From contig CAKQDG010000019.1 of the NCBI GenBank assembly GCA_934219025.1, positions 1 to 29,462 of the forward strand: a stretch of 29,462 bases of DNA, in the 5' to 3' direction. This document shows, in pieces, positions 8,509 through 16,588 of this stretch (position 1 is its first letter; each line of letters starts with the position of its first letter). The notes below the pieces were generated by a model. The model saw only the letters and a program-made list of their open reading frames with translations, was not told the DNA's origin and did not search any database. Origin of the DNA: an uncultured Prevotella sp. GTDB lineage: Bacteria; Bacteroidota; Bacteroidia; Bacteroidales; Bacteroidaceae. A program made the position numbers and the translations under genes.

Positions 8509-10104
8509 TTAGTCCTCTTTTTCAAATTTGCTGTACACGACAAACAGTTTCAGCTTTATGTCTTTTTTGTTTGGCGTTATTGTTCCATCGCCTTTTACAA
8601 GACGGGTCTGCGTCATACTCATGTCGTTTTCCACCTTTACGAGTTGCTGTATGTTGTTGCGAGTCTCGTATTTTGTCTTTACCGGAACTATGTAGACTTT
8701 ATTCCAGTTTGAATGGTTTGTGGCATATTCTGTTTTCCTGTTGTTCCATTCCGTCCAGGCATTGCTGTTCTTGTCTTTAGGCTCTTCTCCTATTTCCTTC
8801 ATCCTTACCTTATATATATGAGTTATAAGGTCGGAGATATTGTGGAATGTGTAGGAATTTGCAAGAGAGTTTACCGTGGTGTTGTCGGTTGCAGAATATG
8901 TTGCAAGAAACGACACCTTGTTGTCGGCAAGTTTTCCTTCCTCAAAGAAATCCTTCAGGCTGTCAGCCTGTACCATAAGCAGAGTGGATGGATAGCTGAA
9001 GTTGTATTCCTCGTTAGTGTCGTTGTTGATTCTTGTCAGCGAGAGGCGTGCAGAGCTGATGGAGTCTGTCGTGTGTCCGCTCATGACCTCATCAACAGGC
9101 AGAGTGAGAACGGTGTTTATGCCGGCTGGCGACTTGACATATGTATAGTCGCCTGTCAAGTCGATCTTACCCATACCTCCGTCAATGTGTGTGGACTGAT
9201 GCACTTCTTCCGTTCCGGCGAATGTTGTTACCACGTTTACCGTTGTGTCTTTCTTTGTCCCGTCGGTATTTGTCTTCTCATATTTGTATTTATAGTAAAC
9301 GAGCATTTGGCTCATGTATATGTATGCCATAGAGCCAACACCGTCGGCTGTCTTGAAGTAGAATCCCGGGCAAACGTTGTGAACGAAAGAATATGCGTTT
9401 TTATAGTTCTTGGGATTGCTGTAATATTTGTCCATCAAATATGTGCCGTAATTGTGGTATGGATTTCCGCTTTTGTCATGATAGGCATAACTGCCAACAA
9501 TCTGGCTGCTGTCAGAGTTGAGACGTGTGTTGGGGAGCTTAATCCTTATAACTCCAGTTGTGTCTTTTGAGTTGTCGTATAGAGTATATGTTTTGCTTAT
9601 ACTTACCGCGCCGGCGTCTTTTCTGCAAATATCTTCAGGATTAAAGCTTGAGTAGTTGTTTTTCGGCTCGCTTTCGTTAACAGGTTCTGACAGTTCCATT
9701 ACTCTCACTTTCATTGTAGACAAAGAGTCTCCGAAATAGTTGTTGTAGTAAAGATACAATACGCAAGAGTCGGCAATGACTTCCCCATTCTTTAATTTGC
9801 TCATTATAGTGCTCTTCTCGGGCAACTGTGTTCCCTCAAGCGTGTAGAACTGTGTGCAGAAGTCGCCAGAGACAAATGATCCTGTTTCAGGATCTTTCAC
9901 TTTTCCCAAATATCCCGTTGTACTTCTTGAATATACAGCACCGGCTAACTCCGATTCAGATGCTATGGAGAATGTGTCGCATTTCACGTTCACTTTGTCG
10001 AAGTTGTCGACAATAGAACCTCCTATCATGTCGGTAGTGTCATCGCATGATACAATGCATACCGCCAATAAAGCGAGGAGATATATTAGCTTTATACTTT
10101 TCAT
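8509..10104 (-). CDS. DUF4270 family lipoprotein
   Basis: A 531-aa exported lipoprotein. The N-terminus has a Lys, a hydrophobic core and a lipobox I-V-S-C with Cys20 as the lipidation site, followed by Asp-Asp-Thr. The mature part starts with the family's I-G-x-x-x-V-D-N-F-x-x-V region and a strand block around S-x-x-L-Y-Y-N/Y-N-Y-F-G-D, matching DUF4270 proteins of Bacteroidetes. Their function is unknown; the family is exported and probably faces the periplasm or the cell surface. It lies 113 nt downstream of the GT5-like gene in the same direction and 13 nt before the 43-aa gene. I recall the pairing of a short GT5-like protein, a DUF4270 protein and divergent panC/panD in other Bacteroidales. 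An imperfect hairpin lies in its leader (10125-10170). Confidence 0.88.
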   Translation of the reverse strand: MKSIKLIYLLALLAVCIVSCDDTTDMIGGSIVDNFDKVNVKCDTFSIASESELAGAVYSRSTTGYLGKVKDPETGSFVSGDFCTQFYTLEGTQLPEKSTIMSKLKNGEVIADSCVLYLYYNNYFGDSLSTMKVRVMELSEPVNESEPKNNYSSFNPEDICRKDAGAVSISKTYTLYDNSKDTTGVIRIKLPNTRLNSDSSQIVGSYAYHDKSGNPYHNYGTYLMDKYYSNPKNYKNAYSFVHNVCPGFYFKTADGVGSMAYIYMSQMLVYYKYKYEKTNTDGTKKDTTVNVVTTFAGTEEVHQSTHIDGGMGKIDLTGDYTYVKSPAGINTVLTLPVDEVMSGHTTDSISSARLSLTRINNDTNEEYNFSYPSTLLMVQADSLKDFFEEGKLADNKVSFLATYSATDNTTVNSLANSYTFHNISDLITHIYKVRMKEIGEEPKDKNSNAWTEWNNRKTEYATNHSNWNKVYIVPVKTKYETRNNIQQLVKVENDMSMTQTRLVKGDGTITPNKKDIKLKLFVVYSKFEKED

Positions 10105-10124
10105 AAGCTTGCTTAAATCTTTTT

Positions 10125-10170
10125 GAAGACCCTTTCCTTGGCTTTTGTAAAGAGTAAGGAAAAGGCCTTC
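10125..10170 (-). promoter_or_regulatory. Imperfect hairpin in the DUF4270 leader
   Basis: Arms 10125-10139 and 10156-10170 pair over 13 of 15 positions around a 16-nt loop. It sits 21 nt upstream of the DUF4270 ATG. On the minus strand it is followed by A residues rather than a T run, so it is not a standard terminator. It may be a processing or stability element between the two genes. Confidence 0.4.
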
Positions 10171-10217
10171 ATACTTTATTCCGAGAAAAATATGTTTATG
10201 TCTTTATTATAGATGCC

Positions 10218-11042
10218 TTATTCTGCATCGCCATACACCGTGTCGTAGAATTTGTCGTATGCCTCAGCGTCCACTTCCGTAGCATCAGCCTGCGACAGGA
10301 AAGGCAAACCCTTTTCCTGGGCATATTTCACGAGTTCCGGATTTACTCCAGGACCAGCCTCAACAATTCCGTCGGAGTAGTCAATGGCAAATTTCTGAAA
10401 TTCCGTGAAGTCGAACTTTGCATTATAGTTGTCGAGCACATCGCTATGAGCATCCTTGTATTCAAGGCATTGACGGAAAGATGGTTCAATGTCTTTCTTT
10501 AATCCGTTGCCAAAGAGCGAAGTGATAATCTTTGCGTTGGCAAAAGATGGCTCGTCCTTATATGCAGTCTTAACGTAATAAGGAAGAACAGACCCTATCC
10601 ATCCTTGGCAGTGGATTATATCTGGTGTCCAGTGGAGTTTCTTTATTGTTTCAAGAACGCCTCTTGCAAAGAATATTGAGCGCTCCCCGTTATCTTCGTA
10701 TTCCTCGCCGTTTTCATCGAGTGCCATCTGGCGCTTTGTAAAATAATCGTCGTTGTCTATGAAATAAACTTGTATCCTTGTTGAGGGAATGGATGCAACT
10801 TTTATGATAAGCGGGTGGTCTGTGTCGTCAAAAATAATCATCATCCTCGACAGACGTATCACTTCGTGCAGCTGGCCTCGCCTTTCGTTGATGTTGCCCC
10901 ATTTTGGCATGAATGTACGTATCTCATAGCCTTTTTCTATGATTGACTGTGGAAGCTGACGTCCTATTAGCGACATTTCACTGTCGGGTACGTATGGCTT
11001 TATCTCTTGGTTGATAAATAAAATTTTTTTTGCCTTCATCAT
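10218..11042 (-). CDS. GT5-like glycogen/starch synthase N-terminal domain protein
   Basis: A 274-aa protein resembling only the N-terminal (GT5) half of glycogen synthase. It opens K-I-L-F-I-N-Q-E-I-x-P-Y and carries the F-M-P-K-W-G-N-I-N-E-R-R segment, the Y-F-I-D-N-D-D-Y-F substrate-domain segment and the P-D-I-I-H-C-Q-G-W turn. The second Rossmann domain is absent. Where GlgA has its K-x-G-G-L nucleotide-sugar loop this protein has P-D-S-E-M (residues 19-23), so catalysis is doubtful. A frame extends upstream to a TTG at 11063, but that TTG lies inside the promoter box. I chose the ATG at 11042 (11039 is equally possible). Bacteroidales genomes commonly carry this short form beside DUF4270 and panC, as I recall. 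It is probably cytoplasmic; the role is uncertain. Confidence 0.85.
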   Translation of the reverse strand: MMKAKKILFINQEIKPYVPDSEMSLIGRQLPQSIIEKGYEIRTFMPKWGNINERRGQLHEVIRLSRMMIIFDDTDHPLIIKVASIPSTRIQVYFIDNDDYFTKRQMALDENGEEYEDNGERSIFFARGVLETIKKLHWTPDIIHCQGWIGSVLPYYVKTAYKDEPSFANAKIITSLFGNGLKKDIEPSFRQCLEYKDAHSDVLDNYNAKFDFTEFQKFAIDYSDGIVEAGPGVNPELVKYAQEKGLPFLSQADATEVDAEAYDKFYDTVYGDAE

Positions 11043-11060
11043 AATTCGCTTTAATAGTTG

Positions 11061-11068
11061 CAAAGGTA
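11061..11068 (-). promoter_or_regulatory. Bacteroidetes-type -7 box for the GT5-like gene
   Basis: TACCTTTG matches TAnnTTTG exactly on the minus strand. It lies 18 nt upstream of the ATG at 11042 and so implies a very short leader. No TTTG box is found 20 nt further upstream. Confidence 0.6.
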
Positions 11069-11293
11069 CGAAAAAAAACTTACTTAATTCTCTGTTTCCG
11101 GTAAAAACGCAAAAAACTCATTGTTTATTGGCATTTTTTTATACATATTCTTTCTTATTTAAGAAATTTGTTGTTATTTTGCATCGAATTTGGAATGGTG
11201 ATTCTTTTTGACTTGCATAAGTGGAAGGCTTGCACCATTTGGTTTTAGGTAAACAGAATAGTCAATAGACTATGTTTTTATAATAAAAGTAAA

Positions 11294-12148
11294 ATGAAAG
11301 TATTTCATAAGATTGCAGACCTGCAAAATGAACTCTTCAATGATCGTAAAGAAGGGAAGACAGTGGGTCTCGTCCCTACTATGGGAGCTCTTCATGAGGG
11401 ACATGCCTCTTTGGTGTCAAGAAGTGTAAAGGAGAATGATGTAACTGTTGTGTCTGTTTTTGTAAACCCTACGCAATTTAATGACAAGACAGACTTGAAT
11501 ACGTATCCGCGTACCCTTGACGCTGACTGCAAGTTGCTGGAGAAAGTGGGTGCAGATTATGTTCTTGCTCCGTCTGTTGAGGAAATTTATCCAACACCGG
11601 ACAACCGGCATTTTGAATTTCCGCCTGTTACGACCGTTATGGAGGGTGCTCATCGCCCTGGACACTTTAATGGCGTTTGTCAGGTTGTGAGTCGTTTGTT
11701 TTATATAGTTCGTCCAGACAGAGCTTATTTCGGAGAAAAAGACTGGCAGCAAATAGCTGTGATTAAGGCTCTTGTGAAATTCCTCGGACTAAAGCTGGAT
11801 ATTGTAGAATGTCCGATAGTAAGGGAGGCTGACGGACTTGCAAAGTCGTCGCGCAACACGCTCCTTGCTCCAGACGAAAGGGAAATAGCCCCTAATATAT
11901 ATAAATATCTGAAGGAAAGCTTGGAATATGGAAAGTCGCACACCCTTAAAGAAACCCACGATTGGGTTGTCGATAATATAAATGCAGTTGACGGGCTTGA
12001 GGTGGAATATTTCTCGATTGTTGACGGGGATACTCTGCTTGATGTCGAAACGTGGGAGGATTCAAAGAATGTTGTAGGTTGTATAACGGTATTCTGCGGA
12101 AAGAAACCTATTAGATTGATTGATCATATCAAGTATACTGATAAATAA
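11294..12148 (+). CDS. panC: Pantothenate synthetase (pantoate-beta-alanine ligase)
   Basis: A 284-aa cytosolic enzyme, close to the usual 280, that joins pantoate and beta-alanine with ATP to give pantothenate for coenzyme A. The nucleotidyl-transferase H-x-G-H signature is at residues 34-37, within [10 protein letters not shown]. The pantoate/ATP site region shows F-V-N-P-T-Q-F, G-x-F-x-G-V and the [14 protein letters not shown] block. The KMSKS equivalent reads K-S-S-R-N at 184-188. panD follows after 18 nt, so the last two steps before pantothenate are co-transcribed. panB is not in the window. The gene is divergent from the GT5-like gene across a 251-nt spacer in which I could not identify a clear promoter for panC. 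Confidence 0.97.
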   Translation: MKVFHKIADLQNELFNDRKEGKTVGLVPTMGALHEGHASLVSRSVKENDVTVVSVFVNPTQFNDKTDLNTYPRTLDADCKLLEKVGADYVLAPSVEEIYPTPDNRHFEFPPVTTVMEGAHRPGHFNGVCQVVSRLFYIVRPDRAYFGEKDWQQIAVIKALVKFLGLKLDIVECPIVREADGLAKSSRNTLLAPDEREIAPNIYKYLKESLEYGKSHTLKETHDWVVDNINAVDGLEVEYFSIVDGDTLLDVETWEDSKNVVGCITVFCGKKPIRLIDHIKYTDK

Positions 12149-12166
12149 CAGAACTGAAAAATAAAT

Positions 12167-12514
12167 ATGCTGATTGAAGTATTGAAAAGTAAGTTGCATT
12201 GCGTGCAGGTTACTCAAGCTAATTTGAATTATATGGGCAGTATCACCATTGACGAGGACTTGATGGATGCTGCTAATCTGATAGCTGGTGAGAAGGTGCA
12301 AATCGTAGACAACAACAACGGGGAACGTTTTGAAACATATATCATAAAGGGAGAGCGTGGCAGTGGGTGTATCTGCCTTAATGGTGCCGCAGCCCGTAAA
12401 TGTCTTGTCGGCGATACGGTTATTATCATAGCATACGCATTGATGGACTTTGAAGAGGCAAAGACTTATCAGCCAACAGTTGTATTCCCTGTAAATAACA
12501 GAATTCAAAAATAA
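12167..12514 (+). CDS. panD: Aspartate 1-decarboxylase proenzyme
   Basis: A 115-aa proenzyme that makes beta-alanine from aspartate and supplies PanC directly upstream. The self-cleavage pair is exactly in place, Gly24-Ser25 (M-G-S-I-T-I-D), which gives the pyruvoyl group at Ser25. Lys9, His11, Tyr22, Arg54, Thr57 and Tyr58, known to line the E. coli active site, occupy the same numbers here. The length is slightly below the E. coli 126 because the C-terminal tail is short. No PanZ/PanM maturation factor is visible, and Bacteroidetes PanD is presumed to mature alone. A strong bidirectional terminator follows at 12540. Confidence 0.97.
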   Translation: MLIEVLKSKLHCVQVTQANLNYMGSITIDEDLMDAANLIAGEKVQIVDNNNGERFETYIIKGERGSGCICLNGAAARKCLVGDTVIIIAYALMDFEEAKTYQPTVVFPVNNRIQK

Positions 12515-12539
12515 CTGTTGTCTTTCAGACAGTAGGAAT

Positions 12540-12590
12540 AAAGTCTCAACAGGCGTAATATTGATTACCTCTGTTGAGACTTTCCTTTTA
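12540..12590. terminator. Bidirectional terminator between panD and hemW
   Basis: A perfect 13-bp stem (12540-12552 with 12571-12583) with an 18-nt loop is followed by CCTTTTA on the + strand. It sits 25 nt after the panD stop and just past the stop of the convergent hemW gene, so it can serve both transcripts. Confidence 0.8.
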
Positions 12591-13721
12591 TACATGCATT
12601 AAGTCGCTCATTATGTCGTCGCTTACATACAGTCCTTTTCTCGTAAGCGACAGCGTTTCGTTTTCTTTGTCATACCTGAGAAGTCCGCCGACGATGTGCC
12701 GCTTTGATTCCTTGATAAGGAAATCATAGTAAGAAGACCCGAAATCCTTTTTAACCGACTTTAAGTCAATTCCCTCTAAAGTGCGCAACCTTGTTGTAAT
12801 CAAGTCGTCAAACCTGTCGTCCCGGCTTAATATTTCAATCTCCGCAGGTATTTTACCGATATTTATTAGGCCGATGTATTTTCTTATGTCGGAAATGTTC
12901 CATTGTCTTGACTTCTTGTTGTATGAATGGGCCGCACTGCCAATTCCCCAGTATGGAGTCCCGGTCCAGTAGCTGCTGTTATGACGGGAGCGATAGTTTG
13001 GCTTTGCAAAATTACTTATCTCGTAGTGTTCGTATCCAGAAGAGGATAATGTATCGATTAGTGAGTTGTACATGCATAGGCTCGTGTTCTCGTCAAGTTC
13101 CTTTACCTTTCCCTTTTTCATCAAATTGTAAAGTTGCGTGCCTTCTTCATACATAAGGCTATATGCGGATATATGTTCCACGCCAAGGCTTACCGCCTTT
13201 TTTATGTCGCTGAGCCAAAGGGACATGCTCTCGTCGGGAAAGCCAAACATCAGGTCGATGCTGATGTTCCCGATATCGGCACCCCTTAGCCTTTCCACAG
13301 CGATGCTTATCTGTTTTGAATTATGACGTCGGCGGATGAATTGCAAAATCTCGTCAGAGAAACTCTGAGCTCCCATGCTCACCCTGTTTATTGGTGAGGT
13401 GGAGAGAAATTTTGCAAAGTCAGGTGTTATGTCATCAGGATTACATTCCATTGTTGTTTCTATATACCCTTCTGCCACCTTATTATATTTATATATAGTA
13501 TCGAAAATCTTTTCAATATGTTTGGGCTGAAGCAGAGATGGAGTTCCGCCGCCGAGGTAAATCGTTGAAACAGGTTCGTCAAGATAATCTTTCCGCAGGC
13601 GTATTTCTTCACATACGGCATTGACGTAAGTTTCCTGAAGCTCTGAAAGGGTGGTGGAATAGAAACCGCAGTAAATGCAGCGGCTCTTGCAAAAGGGAAT
13701 GTGGATATATAAACCTGCCAT
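12588..13721 (-). CDS. hemW: HemW, radical SAM heme chaperone
   Basis: A 377-aa radical SAM protein. The cluster motif is C11-x3-C15-x2-C18 within I-H-I-P-F-C, followed by G-F rather than the extra Cys of true coproporphyrinogen dehydrogenase HemN. This, together with the length of about 380 instead of 450, points to HemW, a heme-binding trafficking protein. The GGGTPS SAM-binding loop and the C-terminal winged HemN_C-like region (D-D-L-I-T-T-R-L-R-T-L-E-G-I) are present. Many databases mislabel it coproporphyrinogen III oxidase. The frame reaches a TTG at 13742 but that codon is part of the TATTTTTG promoter box, so the ATG at 13721 is the better start. It is convergent with panCD and divergent from the EF-G paralogue. 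Confidence 0.93.
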   Translation of the reverse strand: MAGLYIHIPFCKSRCIYCGFYSTTLSELQETYVNAVCEEIRLRKDYLDEPVSTIYLGGGTPSLLQPKHIEKIFDTIYKYNKVAEGYIETTMECNPDDITPDFAKFLSTSPINRVSMGAQSFSDEILQFIRRRHNSKQISIAVERLRGADIGNISIDLMFGFPDESMSLWLSDIKKAVSLGVEHISAYSLMYEEGTQLYNLMKKGKVKELDENTSLCMYNSLIDTLSSSGYEHYEISNFAKPNYRSRHNSSYWTGTPYWGIGSAAHSYNKKSRQWNISDIRKYIGLINIGKIPAEIEILSRDDRFDDLITTRLRTLEGIDLKSVKKDFGSSYYDFLIKESKRHIVGGLLRYDKENETLSLTRKGLYVSDDIMSDLMHV

Positions 13722-13739
13722 AAAACATATTTTTGTTTG

Positions 13740-13747
13740 CAAAAATA
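13740..13747 (-). promoter_or_regulatory. Bacteroidetes-type -7 box for hemW
   Basis: TATTTTTG fits TAnnTTTG on the minus strand and lies 18 nt before the hemW ATG at 13721. No good TTTG -33 box is visible at the usual distance. Confidence 0.5.
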
Positions 13748-13902
13748 CTAATATGTTTTAAAAATAGTTTGATTTTTAGCTTTAAATTTTGTGTTGTGAA
13801 GAAAAAACGATAACTTAGTTGCCGTTAAATCTAATAAGAAGTCGAAAACGGGAATAAGAAACATATTTCTTTGTTTAGACATGAACCTAAATCTATAATA
13901 AC

Positions 13903-16065
13903 ATGAGAGTTTACCAGACTAATGAAATCAAAAACATTGCCTTGCTTGGCAGTGCGGGTTCCGGCAAGACAACTCTTGCCGAAGCAATGCTTTATGAAAG
14001 TGGTGTAATCAAGCGCCGTGGTACAGTTGAAGCAAAAAACACGGTTTGCGACTACTTTCCAGTGGAACAGGAATACGGCTACTCAGTATTCTCAACTGTT
14101 TTTAATGTAGAGTGGAACAACAAGAAACTTAATATAATAGATTGTCCGGGAGCTGACGACTTCGTTGGCGGAGCAATCACAGCATTAAACGTTACAGATC
14201 AGGCACTTGTTCTTATCAATGGACAATATGGACCGGAGGTGGGCACACAGAACCTTTTCAGATATACCGAAAAACTTAAAAAGCCTGTTATATTCCTTGT
14301 AAATCAACTTGATAGCGAGAAATGCGACTTTGATGCCATAATAGCATCGATGAAGGATATCTATGGTTCAAAATGTGTGCAGATACAGTATCCGATACAG
14401 ACCGGACCGGAGTTTAATTCCCTGATAGACGTGTTGCTGATGAAGAAATATTCATGGAAACCTGAAGGTGGAGCTCCTATTATCGAGGATATACCGGAGG
14501 AAGAAATGGACAAGGCAATGGAATTGCATAAAGCGCTCGTTGAGGCAGCTGCAGAGAACGACGAATCGTTGATGGAGAAATTCTTTGATGAAGGAACGCT
14601 CACCGAGGACGAAATGCGTGAAGGAATACGCAAGGGGCTTATTACGCGCTCTATATTCCCTGTGTTCTGTGTATGTGCCGGGAAGAGTATGGGCGTGAGA
14701 CGCCTTATGGAATTCCTGGGCAATGTTGTGCCGTTTGTAAGCGAGATGCCAAAGCTTCATAACACACGCGGACAGGAAATTCCAGCTGAGTCTACAGCTC
14801 CTACATCTCTTTATTTCTTCAAGACAGGAGTGGAGCCGCATATCGGCGAGGTGTCTTATTTCAAGGTGATGAGCGGTTCTGTAAAGGCTGGCGAAGATTT
14901 GACAAACTCTGATCGCGGCTCAAAGGAACGTATTGCAAATCTCTATGTCTGTGCAGGTGCAAACCGTCAGCCGGTGGAGCAACTGATGGCAGGTGATATA
15001 GGGTGTACGGTGAAATTGAAGGATGTGAAGACAGGTAATACTCTCAATGGAAAAGATTCTGAAAATAGATTTGATTTCATCAAATACCCAAATCCAAAAT
15101 ATTCACGAGCAATAAAGGCTGTCAATGAAGCTGATACGGAAAAGATGATGGCTGCACTCTTGAAAATGCGTCAGGAAGATCCTACATGGATTGTGGAACA
15201 GAGCAAGGAGCTGAGACAAACAATTGTTCGCGGTCAGGGTGAGTTCCATTTGCGCACTCTGAAATGGAGACTTGAAAACAATGAGAAAATCAAGGTGGAA
15301 TTCCTTGAGCCTCGAATTCCTTACCGTGAGACAATTACAAAGCTTGCCCGTGCGGACTACAGACACAAAAAACAGTCGGGCGGTGCCGGACAATTCGGCG
15401 AAGTGCATCTTATTGTGGAGCCATATGCAGAAGGTATGCCTGATCCTACTTCTTATAAAATAAACGGACAGGAGTTTAAGATGAATATCAAGAACAAGGA
15501 AGTGGTTGATCTTGACTGGGGCGGCAAACTCGTTTTCATTAATTCTGTTGTCGGCGGTGCTATTGACCAGAGGTTTATGCCGGCAATATTAAAGGGAATC
15601 ATGGAGCGCATGGAGCAGGGACCGCTTACCGGAAGTTATGCTCGTGATGTGCGCGTTGTGGTATACGACGGAAAGATGCACCCTGTAGACAGCAACGAAC
15701 TTTCGTTTATGCTTGCTGCAAGAGCTGCCTTCTCGGAGGCATTCAAAAATGCCGGCCCGAAGATTCTTGAGCCGATTTACGATCTTGAAGTGTTTGTTCC
15801 TTCCGACTTTATGGGTGATGTGATGAGCGACCTGCAAGGACGCCGCGCATTGATTATGGGTATGGATTCGGAAGCCGGATACCAGAAACTACAGGCCAAG
15901 ATACCTTTGAAGGAACTGTCAAACTACAGTATCTCGTTGAGCTCAATAACAGGAGGACGGGCGTCGTTCACAACAAAATTTGCAAGTTATGAGCTTGTTC
16001 CGAATGACATTCAGCAGCAGCTTATAAAAGCCCACGAAGAAGAACTTGAAAAGGCAAAGGATTAA
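13903..16065 (+). CDS. EF-G paralogue (EF-G2-like) with altered GTPase motifs
   Basis: A 720-aa translation factor with the full EF-G layout: G domain, domain II, III, IV (Q-S-G-G-A-G-Q-F-G-E-V) and V. The G domain is unusual. G1 reads G-S-A-G-S-G-K-T-T (16-24) in place of A-H-I-D-A-G-K-T-T. G3 reads D-C-P-G-A-D-D-F (80-87), so the catalytic His of D-T-P-G-H-V-D-F is Ala84. G4 reads N-Q-L-D (134-137) rather than N-K-x-D. The switch I R-G-I-T-I segment is not recognisable. The domain IV tip sequence H-P-V-D-S-N-E is intact. From general knowledge, a Bacteroides EF-G paralogue of this kind supports translation without GTP hydrolysis during starvation and gut colonisation. By analogy this gene may do the same. 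It stands alone with its own terminator. Confidence 0.92.
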   Translation: MRVYQTNEIKNIALLGSAGSGKTTLAEAMLYESGVIKRRGTVEAKNTVCDYFPVEQEYGYSVFSTVFNVEWNNKKLNIIDCPGADDFVGGAITALNVTDQALVLINGQYGPEVGTQNLFRYTEKLKKPVIFLVNQLDSEKCDFDAIIASMKDIYGSKCVQIQYPIQTGPEFNSLIDVLLMKKYSWKPEGGAPIIEDIPEEEMDKAMELHKALVEAAAENDESLMEKFFDEGTLTEDEMREGIRKGLITRSIFPVFCVCAGKSMGVRRLMEFLGNVVPFVSEMPKLHNTRGQEIPAESTAPTSLYFFKTGVEPHIGEVSYFKVMSGSVKAGEDLTNSDRGSKERIANLYVCAGANRQPVEQLMAGDIGCTVKLKDVKTGNTLNGKDSENRFDFIKYPNPKYSRAIKAVNEADTEKMMAALLKMRQEDPTWIVEQSKELRQTIVRGQGEFHLRTLKWRLENNEKIKVEFLEPRIPYRETITKLARADYRHKKQSGGAGQFGEVHLIVEPYAEGMPDPTSYKINGQEFKMNIKNKEVVDLDWGGKLVFINSVVGGAIDQRFMPAILKGIMERMEQGPLTGSYARDVRVVVYDGKMHPVDSNELSFMLAARAAFSEAFKNAGPKILEPIYDLEVFVPSDFMGDVMSDLQGRRALIMGMDSEAGYQKLQAKIPLKELSNYSISLSSITGGRASFTTKFASYELVPNDIQQQLIKAHEEELEKAKD

Positions 16066-16085
16066 AACTAATTTAGGTGAATAGC

Positions 16086-16144
16086 AACTCCCTAAAACTA
16101 TCGGTATTTTTGCTTGATGGTTTTAGGGAGTTTTGTTTTTTTTC
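16086..16144 (+). terminator. Terminator of the EF-G paralogue
   Basis: A perfect 13-bp stem (16086-16098 with 16120-16132), extendable inward by about four more pairs, is followed by TTGTTTTTTTT. It starts 20 nt after the stop codon. Confidence 0.93.
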
Positions 16145-16186
16145 ACGTCCTGTATTTTGAGTGATGTATGAACAATAAGAAGTTTA

Positions 16187-16355
16187 GAACACTTTTGGAC
16201 TTGGTTTTGTAAAGAAAATATACGTCATATGAGCTAAGCAATTCTTTTCGGGGAAAGAAACAGTGCTTTTTCTGGAGAGAAGCAATGCTTTGCTCCCCGA
16301 AAAGCGCTGCTCGGTCAAAATCTGTGTATTTTCGGAGCTTAAGAGAAAAGTGTTC
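16187..16355. repeat. Large imperfect palindrome with four degenerate 22-nt units
   Basis: Two nested perfect 10-bp inverted repeats share nearly the same centre: 16187-16196 with 16346-16355, and 16244-16253 with 16295-16304. DNA between the outer and inner arms also matches imperfectly in inverted orientation (GAAAATAxAC followed by TGA and AGC). Inside it, four units start at 16236, 16258, 16280 and 16302, a spacing of exactly 22 nt. The first three start AAGCAATTCTTT, AAACAGTGCTTT and AAGCAATGCTTT. The fourth, starting AAGCGCTGCT, is more diverged. It may be a MITE-like or REP-like element or encode a structured RNA; no transposase or clear target duplication is visible. Confidence 0.6.
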
Positions 16356-16515
16356 AAAAAGTCGGATTTCCATCTAAAACCCAGACATGAAAAATTCATT
16401 TCAGCACATCGTCATCCCGAAACTGGGGAAACTGTTGCTTGGAATATATAAATCGAAGTTGCGATTTTTTTTAATAAAAAATATAAAATAATTTTATTCT
16501 CCAATTGATTTATAT

Positions 16516-16523
16516 TACCTTTG
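16516..16523 (+). promoter_or_regulatory. Bacteroidetes-type -7 box for the AraC-type gene
   Basis: TACCTTTG is an exact TAnnTTTG match in a very AT-rich context, with TTTT at the -33 spacing. It implies a leader of about 60 nt before the ATG at 16589. Confidence 0.65.
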
Positions 16524-16551
16524 CAGTAATAAAAAAAGAATTGTAGCAGGA

Positions 16552-16574
16552 GCCGGCTTATTGCCGGCAATAAG
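16552..16574 (+). promoter_or_regulatory. Overlapping palindromes in the AraC-type gene leader
   Basis: An 18-bp perfect palindrome (16557-16574) overlaps a GCCGGC-5 nt-GCCGGC hairpin (16552-16557 with 16563-16568). Both use the same GCCGGC, so only one can form in RNA. In DNA it could be an operator. It lies 14 nt before the start codon. Confidence 0.45.
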
Positions 16575-16588
16575 TTTATTTAATAGGT

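Larger units (their letters stand above)
16145..16588. other. Intergenic region between EF-G paralogue and AraC-type gene
   Basis: No convincing gene is present. The region holds the 16187-16355 palindromic repeat, then AT-rich DNA, a TACCTTTG promoter box (16516) and the palindromic leader of the AraC-type gene. A 62-residue frame on the + strand (16263-16451) and two short minus-strand frames pass through the repeat, but they look like by-products of it. Confidence 0.6.

Noticed and set aside
8713..9570. 285-codon frame on the + strand
   Set aside because: Entirely antisense to the DUF4270 gene, very rich in Cys and Val, without domain patterns; the minus-strand product has a clear lipobox and family match.
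11043..11063. TTG start extending the GT5-like protein by seven residues
   Set aside because: The TTG is part of the TACCTTTG promoter box, and two ATG codons lie at the family-consistent start.
11043..11293. Promoter for panC in the divergent spacer
   Set aside because: TATTTTG (11175-11181) and TATGTTTT come close to the -7 box but neither has correct spacing or a -33 partner. A 7-bp inverted repeat (11194-11200 with 11233-11239) is too weak to call.
12062..12595. 177-codon minus-strand frame over panC end and panD
   Set aside because: Antisense to panD, whose product matches the family residue by residue.
13722..13742. TTG start extending HemW by seven residues
   Set aside because: The TTG overlaps the TATTTTTG promoter box, and HemW proteins normally start just before the I-H-I-P-F-C motif.
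16263..16451. 62-codon frame on the + strand and overlapping minus-strand frames
   Set aside because: They run through the 22-nt periodic palindrome, and composition and repeats explain them. No promoter or domain is visible.
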